A stretch of 64,000 bases of DNA, taken from positions 248,001 to 312,000 of the forward strand of contig NZ_NHOU01000001.1 in NCBI RefSeq assembly GCF_002179555.1. Reading direction: 5' to 3'. The stretch's first letter is position 1, and each line of letters opens with the position of its first letter. The notes under the pieces were generated by a model. The model was not told the DNA's origin, searched no databases, and worked only from the letters and a program-made list of their open reading frames with translations. Origin of the DNA: Salinicola salarius. GTDB lineage: Bacteria > Pseudomonadota > Gammaproteobacteria > Pseudomonadales > Halomonadaceae. Position numbers and translations under genes: made by a program. This document shows positions 25,930 to 36,124 of the stretch, in pieces.

Positions 25930-27954
25930 ATGGTTACGCGCTCATCGCCGTATCAGACGCCGGATGCGTCATCGTCGGGAGATGAAAGTGCCCTGGCGGC
26001 AGCGCATTCACCGCGTATCGCCATCGAGGCCGTGCAGCCCTCGCTGGAGCAAGGGCGTTTCGCAGCCAAGGCGATCGCCGGTCAACCCGTGACCGTCTCC
26101 GCGGTGATCTTCGCCGACGGTCACGATGTGCTGGCCGCTGCCGTGAACTGGTGCGATGACCAGGGCCAGCACCGCCGCGAACCGATGCACCTGATGCGTC
26201 CGCTGGGCAAGGATCTCTGGGAAGCGGCCTTCACCCCCACGCGGGTCGGTCGGCATACCTTCGTGATCGAGGCGTGGTGGGATGTGTTCGGCACCTACCG
26301 CGACGAGCTGTTCAAGAAGCATCAGGCCGGCGTTCCGGTCGGGCTCGAACTTGAGGAAGGGCGGCGTCTGCTGGTGGCTGCTGCCGAGCGGATGGAAGGC
26401 GAGGCGCGCGAAGTACTGGAAAACATTCATGAACGTTTCCAGGCCTGTGACAGCGACGGCGAGCGGGTCGGCATCATGCTCGACACGCGGACCGCCCAGT
26501 GGATGCATGCCGCCGATGCCCGGCCGCACCTGACGCGCAGCAACTCGGTCTACCCGCTCGAGGTGGAACGCCGGGGGGCCCAGTTCGCCAGCTGGTACGA
26601 GCTGTTCCCGCGTTCGGAAACCGACGATCCCAACCGTCACGGTACTTTCGGCGATGTCCACAAGCGCTTGCCGATGATTCGCGACATGGGCTTCGACGTG
26701 CTCTACTTTCCGCCGATTCATCCGGTGGGCCGCGCCCACCGCAAGGGTCGCAACAACACCCTCCAGGCCGGCCCCGACGACCCCGGCAGCCCCTATGCCA
26801 TCGGAAGCCCGGAGGGCGGCCACGAGGCGATCCATCCCGAACTCGGCACGCGCGAGGATTTTCGCGCCCTGGTCCAGGCCGCTGCCGAGCACGGTCTGGA
26901 GATCGCGTTGGATTTCGCTATCCAGTGCTCGCCGGATCATCCCTGGCTCCAGGAACATCCCGGCTGGTTCTCGTGGCGGCCGGATGGATCGATCCGTTAC
27001 GCCGAGAATCCACCCAAGAAATACCAGGACATCGTCAACGTCGACTTCTATGCCGAGGACGCGGTGCCCTCGCTGTGGTTGGCACTGCGCGACGTGGTGC
27101 AGGGCTGGGTGGACGAAGGGGTGAAGATCTTCCGCGTCGACAACCCCCATACCAAGCCGCTGCCGTTCTGGGAGTGGCTGATCGCCGATATTCGCGGGCG
27201 CGACCCGGACGTACTGTTTCTCGCCGAGGCGTTCACGCGGCCGGCGATGATGAAGCGCCTGGGCAAGATCGGCTTCAACATGAGCTACACCTACTTCACC
27301 TGGCGCAATACCAAGGCCGAACTGACCGACTACCTGACCGAGCTCAACGAATCGCCGATGCGCGAGTGTTACCGACCCAACTTCTTCGTCAACACGCCGG
27401 ACATCAACCCCTACTTCCTGCAGTCTTCCGGCCGTCCCGGGTTTCTGATCCGCGCCGCGCTGGCCACCATGGGCTCCGGGCTGTGGGGCATGTATTCCGG
27501 CTTCGAGCTGTGCGAGGGCGAGCCGGTGCCGGGCAAGGAGGAGTATCTCGACTCGGAGAAGTACCAGATCAAGCCGCGGGACTATACCGCGCCCGGCAAC
27601 ATCAGCTACGAGATCGCCCAGCTCAATCGTATTCGCCGCGAGAATCCGGCGCTGCAGACCCATCTCGGGGTTGCCTTCTATCCGGCATACAACGAGCGCC
27701 TGCTCTATTTCGGCAAGCGCACCGACGATCTGGGCAATTTCATTCTGGTGATGATCAATCTGGACCCGTTCGAAGCCCAGGAAGGGGTCTTCGAGCTGCC
27801 GCTGTGGGAGTTCGCGCTTCCCGACGATGCGGCCCTGCACGTGGAAGACTTGATGTCCGGTCATCGTTGGACCTGGCAAGGCAAGTGGCAGTCGATGCGG
27901 CTGGAGCCATGGCACTTGCCGTTCGCCATCTGGCGCATCCACCCGGTGCGCTGA
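25930..27954 (+). CDS. glgE: Alpha-1,4-glucan:maltose-1-phosphate maltosyltransferase
   Basis: A GH13_3 enzyme of 674 residues that adds maltosyl units from maltose-1-phosphate to alpha-glucan, the committed step of the GlgE pathway. An N-terminal domain (DUF3416-like, PVTVSAVIFADGHDVL) precedes the barrel. Catalytic set: Asp in IFRVDNPHTKPLPFW (about 404), Glu in FLAEAFTRPAMMKRLG (about 433) and Asp in NTPDINPYFLQ (about 491). PPIHPVGRAHRKGRNN is characteristic. A perfect AAGGAGG precedes the start. It is followed after 22 bases by treS-mak, as in Pseudomonas (PA2151-PA2153). Confidence 0.96.
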   Translation: MVTRSSPYQTPDASSSGDESALAAAHSPRIAIEAVQPSLEQGRFAAKAIAGQPVTVSAVIFADGHDVLAAAVNWCDDQGQHRREPMHLMRPLGKDLWEAAFTPTRVGRHTFVIEAWWDVFGTYRDELFKKHQAGVPVGLELEEGRRLLVAAAERMEGEAREVLENIHERFQACDSDGERVGIMLDTRTAQWMHAADARPHLTRSNSVYPLEVERRGAQFASWYELFPRSETDDPNRHGTFGDVHKRLPMIRDMGFDVLYFPPIHPVGRAHRKGRNNTLQAGPDDPGSPYAIGSPEGGHEAIHPELGTREDFRALVQAAAEHGLEIALDFAIQCSPDHPWLQEHPGWFSWRPDGSIRYAENPPKKYQDIVNVDFYAEDAVPSLWLALRDVVQGWVDEGVKIFRVDNPHTKPLPFWEWLIADIRGRDPDVLFLAEAFTRPAMMKRLGKIGFNMSYTYFTWRNTKAELTDYLTELNESPMRECYRPNFFVNTPDINPYFLQSSGRPGFLIRAALATMGSGLWGMYSGFELCEGEPVPGKEEYLDSEKYQIKPRDYTAPGNISYEIAQLNRIRRENPALQTHLGVAFYPAYNERLLYFGKRTDDLGNFILVMINLDPFEAQEGVFELPLWEFALPDDAALHVEDLMSGHRWTWQGKWQSMRLEPWHLPFAIWRIHPVR

Positions 27955-27976
27955 TCAGCCAAGGAGGAAGGCACCA

Positions 27977-30900
27977 ATGATGGATGCCAGCAGCGAGTCG
28001 CACGCCGTCGAGACCATCGATTTCCTCGAGGATCCTCTATGGTACAAGGACGCCGTCATCTACCAGGTACACGTCAAGTCGTTCTTCGATGCCAACGATG
28101 ACGGAATCGGCGACTTCCAGGGGCTGATCGACAAGCTGGACTACATCGTCAGCCTGGGCGTGAATGCCATCTGGATCCTGCCGTTCTACCCATCGCCGCG
28201 CCGCGATGACGGCTATGACATTGCCGAGTACACCGGCGTCAGCCCCGACTACGGCACGCTCGAGGATGCCCAGCGTTTCATCGAACAGGCGCACAAGCGC
28301 GGCCTGCGAGTGATTACCGAACTGGTCATCAACCACACCTCGGATCAGCACGAGTGGTTCCAGCGCGCCCGCCGCGCGCCGCCGGGCTCGCCGGAGCGCG
28401 ACTTCTACGTGTGGTCGAACAGCGATCAGAAATATCCCGGCACGCGGATCATCTTTCTCGATACCGAATCGTCCAACTGGACCTGGGACCCGGTGGCGGG
28501 TGCCTACTTCTGGCACCGTTTCTATTCCCATCAGCCGGATTTGAACTTCGACAATCCGCAGGTGCTCGACGAAGTTCTCAAGGTGATGGCGTACTGGCTG
28601 GACATGGGAGTCGACGGCCTGCGCCTGGATGCGATTCCCTATCTGGTCGAGCGCGAAGGCACCAACAATGAGAACCTGCCCGAGACGCACGTCGTACTCA
28701 AGAAGATCCGGGCAGTGATCGACGAGCGCTACCCCGACCGCATGCTGCTCGCCGAGGCCAACCAGTGGCCGGAGGATACGCGGCCCTACTTTGGCGGCAA
28801 CGAGAGCGGTGACGGCGACGAATGTCACATGGCGTTCCATTTCCCGCTGATGCCGCGCATGTACATGGCATTGGCCCAGGAAGATCGTTTCCCGATCACC
28901 GACATCCTGCGTCAGACGCCGGAGATCCCCCCCAATTGTCAGTGGGCGATATTCCTGCGCAACCATGACGAGCTGACCCTCGAGATGGTCACCGACAAGG
29001 AGCGGGACTACCTCTGGAATCACTACGCCGCCGATCGCCGCGCGCGCATCAACCTGGGCATTCGGCGTCGCCTGGCGCCGCTGCTCGAGCGCGATCGCCG
29101 ACGGATCGAACTGCTCAACAGCCTGCTGCTGTCGATGCCGGGCACGCCGGTACTCTATTACGGCGACGAGATCGGCATGGGCGACAACATCTATCTGGGC
29201 GATCGCGATGGCGTGCGCACGCCGATGCAGTGGTCGATGGATCGCAACGGCGGTTTCTCGCGAGCCGATCCGGCCAGGCTGGTGCTACCGGCGGTCATGG
29301 ATCCGTTGTACGGCTTCCAGTCGGTCAACGTCGAAGCCCAGGCGCGTGACCCGCACTCGCTGCTCAACAGCATGCGACGCCTGCTGGCGGTGCGCAGTCA
29401 GCATCGGGTGTTCAGCCGCGGCACCATGCAGCCGCTCTATCCGGCCAACCGGCATATTCTCGCCTACCTGCGCGAGCTGGTGCTCGACAATGGCGAGAGC
29501 GAAATGTTGTTGTGCGTGGCCAACGTGGCGCGCAACGCCCAGGCGGTGGAGCTCGACCTGTCGTCGTTTACCGGCCAGGTGCCGGTGGAGATGGTCGGCG
29601 GCAGCGCCTTTCCGCCGATCGGCAAGCTGTCGTATCAGCTGACATTGCCGCCCTACGGCTTCTACTGGTTCCTGCTGGCGCCCGAGGCCGCGATGCCCGA
29701 ATGGCATGTGCCGGCACCCGAGCCGATGCCGGATTACGTCACGCTGATCGTCAAGCGTCAACTGGAGGAGATTCTCGACACCCCGTCGCGCGGCATGCTC
29801 GAGCACGAAGCGCTGCCCAAATACCTGCCCAAGCGGCGCTGGTTTGCCGCCAAGCAGTCGCGGATCGACCGGGTACACATCCTTTATGCGGTGCGCATCG
29901 AGGATGCCCGGCACTCCATGCTGCTCAGCGAGATCGAGGTTCAGCACTCGCAGGGCAGCGATCGCTACCTGCTGCCACTGGGCTTCCTCGGTGAAGACGA
30001 CCGGGGAAGCGCGATGGCCCAGCAGTTGGCCCTGGCAAGAGTGCGACGCGGGCGCGATGTCGGCCTGTTGACCGATGCGCTGGGGATGGATGACTTCGCC
30101 CTGCGCATCCTCGATCTGCTGCGTAGCGGGGCGAACCTGCCTTGCGCTGACGGCGAGATCCGCTTTGTGCCGACCCCGGCGCTGAACGAGCTGGAACTGC
30201 CCGAAGACGTCGACGTCGCCTACAGCAACGCCGAGCAGTCCAACAGCTCGGTGATCATTGGCCACCAGGTGGTGCTCAAACTGTTCCGGCGCCTGGAACC
30301 GGGCCTGCATCCCGAGGCCGAGTTCGGACACTACTTGAGCGAACAGGGTTTCGAGAACGTGCCGCCGCTGTATGGCGAGGTGGCGCGACGCAATACCGAC
30401 GGTGAGTCGCAGACCCTGATGCTGGTGCAGGGCTTCATCGCCAACCAGGGCGATGCCTGGTCGTGGACGCGCAATGCCCTGGAGCGGGCGATTCGAGAGG
30501 TGGGCGAGGAGAGCGAGGTTAGTGCCGAAGAGGGCGGCTACAGTGCCTTCGACGAACTCGAGGAATTCGCCACGACTCTGGGCCAGCGCCTGGGCGAGCT
30601 GCACCGGACACTGGCGTCCCCGAGCGAGAACGGCGACTTCGCGCCGGAACTGGCTGACGACACGCACGTGACCGCCTGGACGCAGCGTGTCCGCGAGCAG
30701 ATCGAGAAGGCGCTCGACCTGCTGGCGCGCCACAAGGGCAATGCCAGTGAAGCCGACCAGGCACTGGCCGACCGGGTGCTGGCCGAGCGCGATGCGCTGC
30801 TGTCCAGCGTCGAGCCGCTGGCGCAACGGGCCAGGGGCAGTCTGCTAACGCGGATCCATGGCGATCTGCACCTCGGCCAGGTGCTGGTGGCTCATGACGA

Positions 30901-31345
30901 TGCCTACATCATCGATTTCGAGGGTGAACCCGCTCGCCCGTTGGCAGAACGGCGCGCCAAGGATTGCCCGCTGCGGGATGTCGCCGGCATGTTGCGCTCC
31001 TTCGACTATGCCGGCGCCAGGATGGACGAAGCCGCTGTCGGCAAGTCGAGCGACGACACCGTGAGCGACGTGACCCATGATGTCGCCGAGCGCTACCTGG
31101 TTGCCAGTCGGTGTGCCTTCCTCGACGCCTATTGGCAGAGTACGGCCGATATCGCCCACCGCTGGACCTCCCCGGAAGGCGCTGACGCCGCACTGGAACT
31201 GTTCGTGCTGGAAAAGACGGTCTACGAGATCGCCTACGAAGCTGCCAATCGCCCCGCCTGGCTGGGCGTGCCGCTGCGCGGCCTGGCAGCCATCGTCGAC
31301 CAATTGTCCACGAGCGAACAACTGTCCAAGAGAGAGTCACAATGA
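27977..31345 (+). CDS. treS: Trehalose synthase fused to maltokinase
   Basis: A two-enzyme fusion of 1122 residues. Residues about 15-570 are TreS (GH13), interconverting trehalose and maltose: Asp in [17 protein letters not shown] (about 218), Glu in [17 protein letters not shown] (about 260), Asp in [15 protein letters not shown] (about 331). Residues about 600-1115 are maltokinase (Mak/Pep2), making maltose-1-phosphate with [20 protein letters not shown] at its start, [12 protein letters not shown] (catalytic Asp, about 962) and [17 protein letters not shown]. Fusion channels maltose to GlgE. AAGGAGG lies upstream, and the stop overlaps glgB by ATGA. Confidence 0.96.
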   Translation: MMDASSESHAVETIDFLEDPLWYKDAVIYQVHVKSFFDANDDGIGDFQGLIDKLDYIVSLGVNAIWILPFYPSPRRDDGYDIAEYTGVSPDYGTLEDAQRFIEQAHKRGLRVITELVINHTSDQHEWFQRARRAPPGSPERDFYVWSNSDQKYPGTRIIFLDTESSNWTWDPVAGAYFWHRFYSHQPDLNFDNPQVLDEVLKVMAYWLDMGVDGLRLDAIPYLVEREGTNNENLPETHVVLKKIRAVIDERYPDRMLLAEANQWPEDTRPYFGGNESGDGDECHMAFHFPLMPRMYMALAQEDRFPITDILRQTPEIPPNCQWAIFLRNHDELTLEMVTDKERDYLWNHYAADRRARINLGIRRRLAPLLERDRRRIELLNSLLLSMPGTPVLYYGDEIGMGDNIYLGDRDGVRTPMQWSMDRNGGFSRADPARLVLPAVMDPLYGFQSVNVEAQARDPHSLLNSMRRLLAVRSQHRVFSRGTMQPLYPANRHILAYLRELVLDNGESEMLLCVANVARNAQAVELDLSSFTGQVPVEMVGGSAFPPIGKLSYQLTLPPYGFYWFLLAPEAAMPEWHVPAPEPMPDYVTLIVKRQLEEILDTPSRGMLEHEALPKYLPKRRWFAAKQSRIDRVHILYAVRIEDARHSMLLSEIEVQHSQGSDRYLLPLGFLGEDDRGSAMAQQLALARVRRGRDVGLLTDALGMDDFALRILDLLRSGANLPCADGEIRFVPTPALNELELPEDVDVAYSNAEQSNSSVIIGHQVVLKLFRRLEPGLHPEAEFGHYLSEQGFENVPPLYGEVARRNTDGESQTLMLVQGFIANQGDAWSWTRNALERAIREVGEESEVSAEEGGYSAFDELEEFATTLGQRLGELHRTLASPSENGDFAPELADDTHVTAWTQRVREQIEKALDLLARHKGNASEADQALADRVLAERDALLSSVEPLAQRARGSLLTRIHGDLHLGQVLVAHDDAYIIDFEGEPARPLAERRAKDCPLRDVAGMLRSFDYAGARMDEAAVGKSSDDTVSDVTHDVAERYLVASRCAFLDAYWQSTADIAHRWTSPEGADAALELFVLEKTVYEIAYEAANRPAWLGVPLRGLAAIVDQLSTSEQLSKRESQ

Positions 31346-33579
31346 CTGATCTGAACGTCAATACCGTCGAGGACGACGTCCTCTGGTTGTCCCCCGATGA
31401 CGCCGAAGCGCTGGTTCGCGGCACGCACGGCGACCCGTTTTCCGTGCTTGGCGTGCATGCGTGCGGCGCGGAGGGTGCAGAATCCTGCCTGCTGCGTGTC
31501 TACCTGCCTGGTGCGCTGGGGGTCGACGTGCTCGACCGCGACACCGGCCAGCGGCGCTGCAGCCTGACCGGTATTCAGGTGCCCGGGCTTTTCGCCGGTC
31601 GGTTGCCCCATGTCGCGCCGTATAAACTGCGTATCCGCTGGCCTGGCGGCGAGCGGGAAACCGAGGATCCCTATTCGTTCGGTCTGTTGCTTGGCGAGAC
31701 GGACCTGTACCTGATCGGCGAGGGCAACCACCGTAACCTGGGACACTGCCTGGGCGCCCAGCCGATGGCAGTCGATGGCGTGTCCGGGGTGCGCTTCGCC
31801 GTCTGGGCGCCCAATGCCCGACGTGTCTCGGTGGTGGGCAACTTCAACGGCTGGGACGGTCGTCGGCATGTGATGCGCCTGCGTCATCCCGCCGGGGTCT
31901 GGGAGCTGTTCATTCCCCGCCTGGGGCCGGGGGAATCCTACAAGTACGAGATTCTCGATGCCCACGGCACCCTCGCGCTCAAGGCCGACCCGGTGGCACT
32001 GGCCACCGAGACGCCGCCGCACACGTCATCGGTGGTTGCCGACACCACGCCATTCACCTGGCACGACGACGAGTGGATCGCCCGGCGCGGCGAGCACCAA
32101 GCACCCGACCGGCCGATCTCCGCCTACGAGGTGCATGCCGCTTCGTGGCGCAAGCATGGCGGGCATGACGGCGTCTCCTATAGCTGGCGCGACCTGGCCG
32201 AACACCTGATCCCCTACGTGCTCGAGATGGGCTTCACCCATGTCGAACTGCTGCCGATCATGGAGCATCCCTTTGGCGGCTCCTGGGGATACCAGCCTCT
32301 GAGCCAGTTCGCCCCCAGCGGGCGTTTCGGCAAGTCGGAGGACTTCGCCTACTTCGTGGATGCCTGTCATCAGGCCGGGTTGGGGGTGATCCTGGATTGG
32401 GTGCCGGCGCACTTTCCTACCGATGCGCATGGCCTGGCGCGCTTCGACGGCACGGCGCTCTACGAGTACGAGCATCCGTTCGAGGGCTTTCATCAGGACT
32501 GGAACACCTATATCTACAACCTGGGAAGGCGTGAGGTGCACGGTTTCCTGCTGGCCTCGGCGCTGCACTGGCTGCGCCATTTCCACATCGATGCGCTTCG
32601 CGTCGATGCCGTGGCCTCGATGCTGTATCGCAACTACTCGCGCAACGAGGGCGAGTGGATTCCCAATCAATACGGCGGCCAGGAGAATCTCGAGGCGATC
32701 GAATTCCTGCGCCATTTGAACGACGTGGTCGCAGAGGAGGTGCCCGGCGCGGTGGTGATCGCCGAGGAATCCACCGCCTGGCCGGGCGTGACCCAGCCGA
32801 CCCGCGACGGTGGCCTGGGCTTTGCCTACAAGTGGAACATGGGCTGGATGCACGACACCCTGGAGTACATCGCCAAGGATCCGGTCTATCGCTCGTATGC
32901 CCATCACGAACTGACCTTCCCGATGGTCTACGCGTTCTCCGAAAAGTACGTACTGCCGATCTCGCATGACGAGGTGGTGCACGGCAAAGGGTCGTTGATC
33001 AACAAGATGCCGGGCGACGAATGGCAGCAGTTCGCCAATTTGCGCGCCTATCTGTCGATCATGTGGACCCAGCCCGGCAAGAAGCTCTTGTTCATGGGCT
33101 GTGAGTTCGGTCAGTGGCGCGAATGGCATCACGACCGCGAGCTGGACTGGTCGCTGCTCGGCGAGTCTCACCATGCCGGCATCCAGCGTCTGGTCGGCGA
33201 TCTCAATCGGCTCTATCAGGAGAAGACGCCGCTGCATCAGCGCGACACCGAACCCGAGGGCTTCGCCTGGGTGGTAGGCGACGACAGTACCAACAGCGTG
33301 TTCGCCTGGCTGCGCTGGAACCTGATCGGCGAGCCGCTGCTGGTGGTGGCCAACATGACCCCGGTACCGCGCCACGATTATCGGCTCGGCGTGCCGGTCA
33401 TAGGCGCCTGGGAGGAGATCTTCAACAGCGACGCGCAGTGCTACGGCGGCTCCAACCTGGGCAATATGGGGCAACTCCAGGCCCTCGACGCGCCGCTTCA
33501 CGGGCAGACGGCCAGTCTTTCGCTGACGCTGCCGCCGTTGGGCGTGGTGCTACTCGTGCCCGGCGCATCGGGCGAGTAG
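31342..33579 (+). CDS. glgB: 1,4-alpha-glucan branching enzyme
   Basis: A GH13_9 enzyme of 745 residues that introduces alpha-1,6 branches into the GlgE product. Two N-terminal beta-sandwich modules (about 10-105 and 115-225, the second with [20 protein letters not shown]) are followed by the barrel: Asp in [16 protein letters not shown] (about 422), Glu in [16 protein letters not shown] (about 475), Asp in [15 protein letters not shown] (about 543). The C-terminal domain ends in [14 protein letters not shown]. It shares ATGA with treS and overlaps the 3' end of the convergent trehalase gene by 30 bases. This intact enzyme is the yardstick for the dead paralogue at 14823-16160. Confidence 0.96.
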   Translation: MTDLNVNTVEDDVLWLSPDDAEALVRGTHGDPFSVLGVHACGAEGAESCLLRVYLPGALGVDVLDRDTGQRRCSLTGIQVPGLFAGRLPHVAPYKLRIRWPGGERETEDPYSFGLLLGETDLYLIGEGNHRNLGHCLGAQPMAVDGVSGVRFAVWAPNARRVSVVGNFNGWDGRRHVMRLRHPAGVWELFIPRLGPGESYKYEILDAHGTLALKADPVALATETPPHTSSVVADTTPFTWHDDEWIARRGEHQAPDRPISAYEVHAASWRKHGGHDGVSYSWRDLAEHLIPYVLEMGFTHVELLPIMEHPFGGSWGYQPLSQFAPSGRFGKSEDFAYFVDACHQAGLGVILDWVPAHFPTDAHGLARFDGTALYEYEHPFEGFHQDWNTYIYNLGRREVHGFLLASALHWLRHFHIDALRVDAVASMLYRNYSRNEGEWIPNQYGGQENLEAIEFLRHLNDVVAEEVPGAVVIAEESTAWPGVTQPTRDGGLGFAYKWNMGWMHDTLEYIAKDPVYRSYAHHELTFPMVYAFSEKYVLPISHDEVVHGKGSLINKMPGDEWQQFANLRAYLSIMWTQPGKKLLFMGCEFGQWREWHHDRELDWSLLGESHHAGIQRLVGDLNRLYQEKTPLHQRDTEPEGFAWVVGDDSTNSVFAWLRWNLIGEPLLVVANMTPVPRHDYRLGVPVIGAWEEIFNSDAQCYGGSNLGNMGQLQALDAPLHGQTASLSLTLPPLGVVLLVPGASGE

Positions 33580-35106
33580 CGCCCGGGTCACGCCGTTGGT
33601 CCAGCCGAAGCCGTCCTGCAGTGGGTATTCGCCACCGGTGGCGAAGTCCGCGCCCGGGTAGAGCACGTACTTCTCGACCAGCTTGTGTTCGCGGCGATAG
33701 AGATCCTCGACCAGGGCCAGCCAGCGGTCGGCGATGTCGTCGGCGAGCTCGGTGAATCCGTAGCGCCGCAGCCCCTCGATCGCCATCCACTGTAGCGGTG
33801 CCCAGCCGTTGGGATGGTCCCACTGCTGGTGACTATCGGTGATCTCCGTGGTGGCGAGTCCGCCCGGCGCCATGAGACGGTTGGCGACGATATTGGCGAT
33901 GCGTTCCGCCTGGGCGCTGGAGGCCGCGCCGACGAACAGCGGGACGACGCATGCGGCCGTCAGGTGAACGCTGCTCCGACTGCGACTGATGTCGTAGTCG
34001 AAGTAGGCGCCTCGCGAATCGCTCCATAGATACTCATCCATGGCGGCCCGCCGGCGAAGGGCTCGACGTCGAAAGTTTCCCGCCTTGCGATGGTCGCCAA
34101 CGATGGCATGGAGACGTTCCAGTGTCTGCTCGAGGTGAAACAGCAGGGCATTGAGCTCCGGCGTGACGAAGTGAGTCGTGCGGATCGAGCCGAGATTCTG
34201 CACGTCGTCCAGCCAGCGACCGCTGAAGTCCCAACCAGTTTCCGCGCCGGCGCGGAGATTGCGATAGAGCTGCTCCGCTGGGCGATCCGAGCCTTGGGCC
34301 AACTCGTAGTCCTCGCGGTAAGACTCCTCCCGCGGCGTGGCGTGGTCGTCCCAGTGGCGATTCAGCCAGGCCGCCTCGTCTAGACGGACGCAGCGTCGGT
34401 GAGATTCTCCGGGCGACAGCCTCTCTTCGCCATTCATCCAGAAGGCGTACTCCCGCTCCAGCTGGGGCAGGTAGTCGATGGCGTTCCGCAAGCCCTGACG
34501 TTCGGTCAGCTCCACCATCATCGAGAACAGCGGCGGCTGGGAGCGGCTCAGATAGTAGCTGCGGTTGCCATTGGGCATGTGCCCGTAGCGCATGATCAGG
34601 TCGGCACAGTTATCGGTGACCGAGCACATCAGATGGCTTTCCCCGCTGGCAGCCAGGCCCAGCATGGTGAAGTAGGAGTCCCAGTAGTAGTACTCGCGGA
34701 AGCACCCACCGGGGACGACATAGTCATGGCACAGTTCGAGCAGCGACGACCAGCGAGGATGCTGACGGGAATTGCGGGTGAGTATCGGCCACAGACTATC
34801 GATATGCGTGATCAGGTCATGCTCGGGACGGGACTCGTAGCCCTTGCCGGGGAGCATGTCGCTGTAGAAGTGATCGGCCACGAAAGCGCCCAGATCGAAT
34901 CCTGGCTGGTTTCGCTGCTGCTCGTAGGCTTCCATGATCTGTGCGGGCGGTTGCCGTGGAATACAGTCGGCGAAGGTTTTGGAATCATGAAAGATATGGG
35001 CCAGAGCGACTGCCTCGAACAACTCACCGTAACGGTCGTGAGGCGTGACCGCCGCTTCATCTATCGCGTCAGCGCTTTTGGGCGCCGTCTGAAAACTGTC
35101 AAGCAT
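33550..35106 (-). CDS. Trehalase (GH37), probably cytoplasmic
   Basis: A 518-residue GH37 alpha,alpha-trehalase that hydrolyses trehalose to two glucoses. Both family signatures are visible: [20 protein letters not shown] (PGGRFxExYxWDxY type) and [14 protein letters not shown] (QWDxPxGWAP type). No signal peptide is present, so it is more like TreF than TreA. The start at 35106 ([13 protein letters not shown]) is preferred with AGGGA upstream; a frame opening at 35166 would overlap the SDR gene. It is opposite in direction to the synthesis operon and shares its last 30 bases with glgB. One signature position is Cys instead of the usual Arg (PGGC). Confidence 0.93.
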   Translation of the reverse strand: MLDSFQTAPKSADAIDEAAVTPHDRYGELFEAVALAHIFHDSKTFADCIPRQPPAQIMEAYEQQRNQPGFDLGAFVADHFYSDMLPGKGYESRPEHDLITHIDSLWPILTRNSRQHPRWSSLLELCHDYVVPGGCFREYYYWDSYFTMLGLAASGESHLMCSVTDNCADLIMRYGHMPNGNRSYYLSRSQPPLFSMMVELTERQGLRNAIDYLPQLEREYAFWMNGEERLSPGESHRRCVRLDEAAWLNRHWDDHATPREESYREDYELAQGSDRPAEQLYRNLRAGAETGWDFSGRWLDDVQNLGSIRTTHFVTPELNALLFHLEQTLERLHAIVGDHRKAGNFRRRALRRRAAMDEYLWSDSRGAYFDYDISRSRSSVHLTAACVVPLFVGAASSAQAERIANIVANRLMAPGGLATTEITDSHQQWDHPNGWAPLQWMAIEGLRRYGFTELADDIADRWLALVEDLYRREHKLVEKYVLYPGADFATGGEYPLQDGFGWTNGVTRALLARCAGHE

Positions 35107-35155
35107 GCCGTTTCCCTGCGTGGCGCTAGAGTGTCGGTGAAGCTGAAAAGAAGGA

Positions 35156-35920
35156 TTATTCCTCATACTGCCATAGCAGACCGCCGTCCACTGGCAGAGA
35201 GGCGCCGGTCATGTAGGCGGCATCCTCGGAGGCGAGGAACTCGACCACGCCGGCCACGTCTTCGGGCCGACCCAGCCGGTTGAGCGGAATGTTGCCGAGC
35301 AGGTGGCGCAGCTTCTCCGGATTCTCGTCGAGCTCTGAGTTGATCGGCGTCTTGATCGCGCCGGGCGCCACGCTGTTGACCGTGATCCCGAGCGGCGCCA
35401 GCTCGACGGCCAGGTTGCGGGTCAGCATGCGCATGCCACCCTTGCTCATGCAGTAGCTGGTGAAGCCCGGAAACGGCAGATCCTCGTGCACCGAACTCAT
35501 GTTGATCACGCGGCCGCCGCGACCCTCGTCACGCAGATGGCGAACGAAGGCCTGGGTCGTGAAGAAGACGCCTTTCAGATTGGTCTGCATGACCTGATCG
35601 TAATCATCTTCGCTGACCTCGAGGAATGGCGAATCGATCTCGAGGCCGGCGTTGTTGACCAGGATGTCCAGCCGGCCCATGGCCTCCACGCTCTCCTCGA
35701 TCAGGCGCCGGTTGGTCTCGACATCGCCAATGTCGCCGGTGACGATCGCGGCTCTTCGGCCGTGGGCGCGCACGCGCTTTGCCGTTTCCTCGGCGCGCTC
35801 GGAAGGGCGGCTGCCGCTGACGACGACATCGGCGCCAGCCTGGGCGAGACGCTCGGCGACGGCACGACCGATGCCCTGGGTGCTGCCGGTGACCAGGGCC
35901 ACCTTGCCTGAAAGGCGCAT
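35156..35920 (-). CDS. Short-chain dehydrogenase/reductase
   Basis: A 254-residue classical SDR, similar to glucose-1-dehydrogenase and 3-ketoacyl reductase types. The Rossmann loop TGSTQGIGRAVAERL is at about residue 12, NNAG follows near 90, and the catalytic Ser/Tyr/Lys set is in INMSSVHEDLPFPGF and YCMSKGG. The C-terminus MTGASLPVDGGLLWQYEE is typical of the glucose dehydrogenase branch. Start 35920 is set by AAGGAG eight bases upstream; the long upstream frame is not coding. It lies just upstream of trehalase on the same strand (49-base gap), so co-transcription and oxidation of released glucose are possible, but the substrate is unproven. Confidence 0.88.
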   Translation of the reverse strand: MRLSGKVALVTGSTQGIGRAVAERLAQAGADVVVSGSRPSERAEETAKRVRAHGRRAAIVTGDIGDVETNRRLIEESVEAMGRLDILVNNAGLEIDSPFLEVSEDDYDQVMQTNLKGVFFTTQAFVRHLRDEGRGGRVINMSSVHEDLPFPGFTSYCMSKGGMRMLTRNLAVELAPLGITVNSVAPGAIKTPINSELDENPEKLRHLLGNIPLNRLGRPEDVAGVVEFLASEDAAYMTGASLPVDGGLLWQYEE

Positions 35921-36124
35921 GTTGCTCTCCTTGTCCATGAAGCTCGATCGAAGGCGCGATTTTTCGCGTGTTCGAGGGGGCACCGTGAGGCGCGTCTGTT
36001 GAAGATAGAGCAGCTTCGACGTCAGGACCAAAGCCGGTTTGGCGTTGTCGTGGCCCCCCTTGGATAGCATGATGTCCGGCGACAAGCTATCGAAGGCTCG
36101 ATAGGGATGCAGACAGGAGTCACC

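Noticed and set aside
26008-27942. A 644-codon minus-strand frame opposite glgE
   Set aside because: Shadow of glgE; GlgE has its catalytic residues, a ribosome site and operon context, while the antisense translation matches nothing recognisable.
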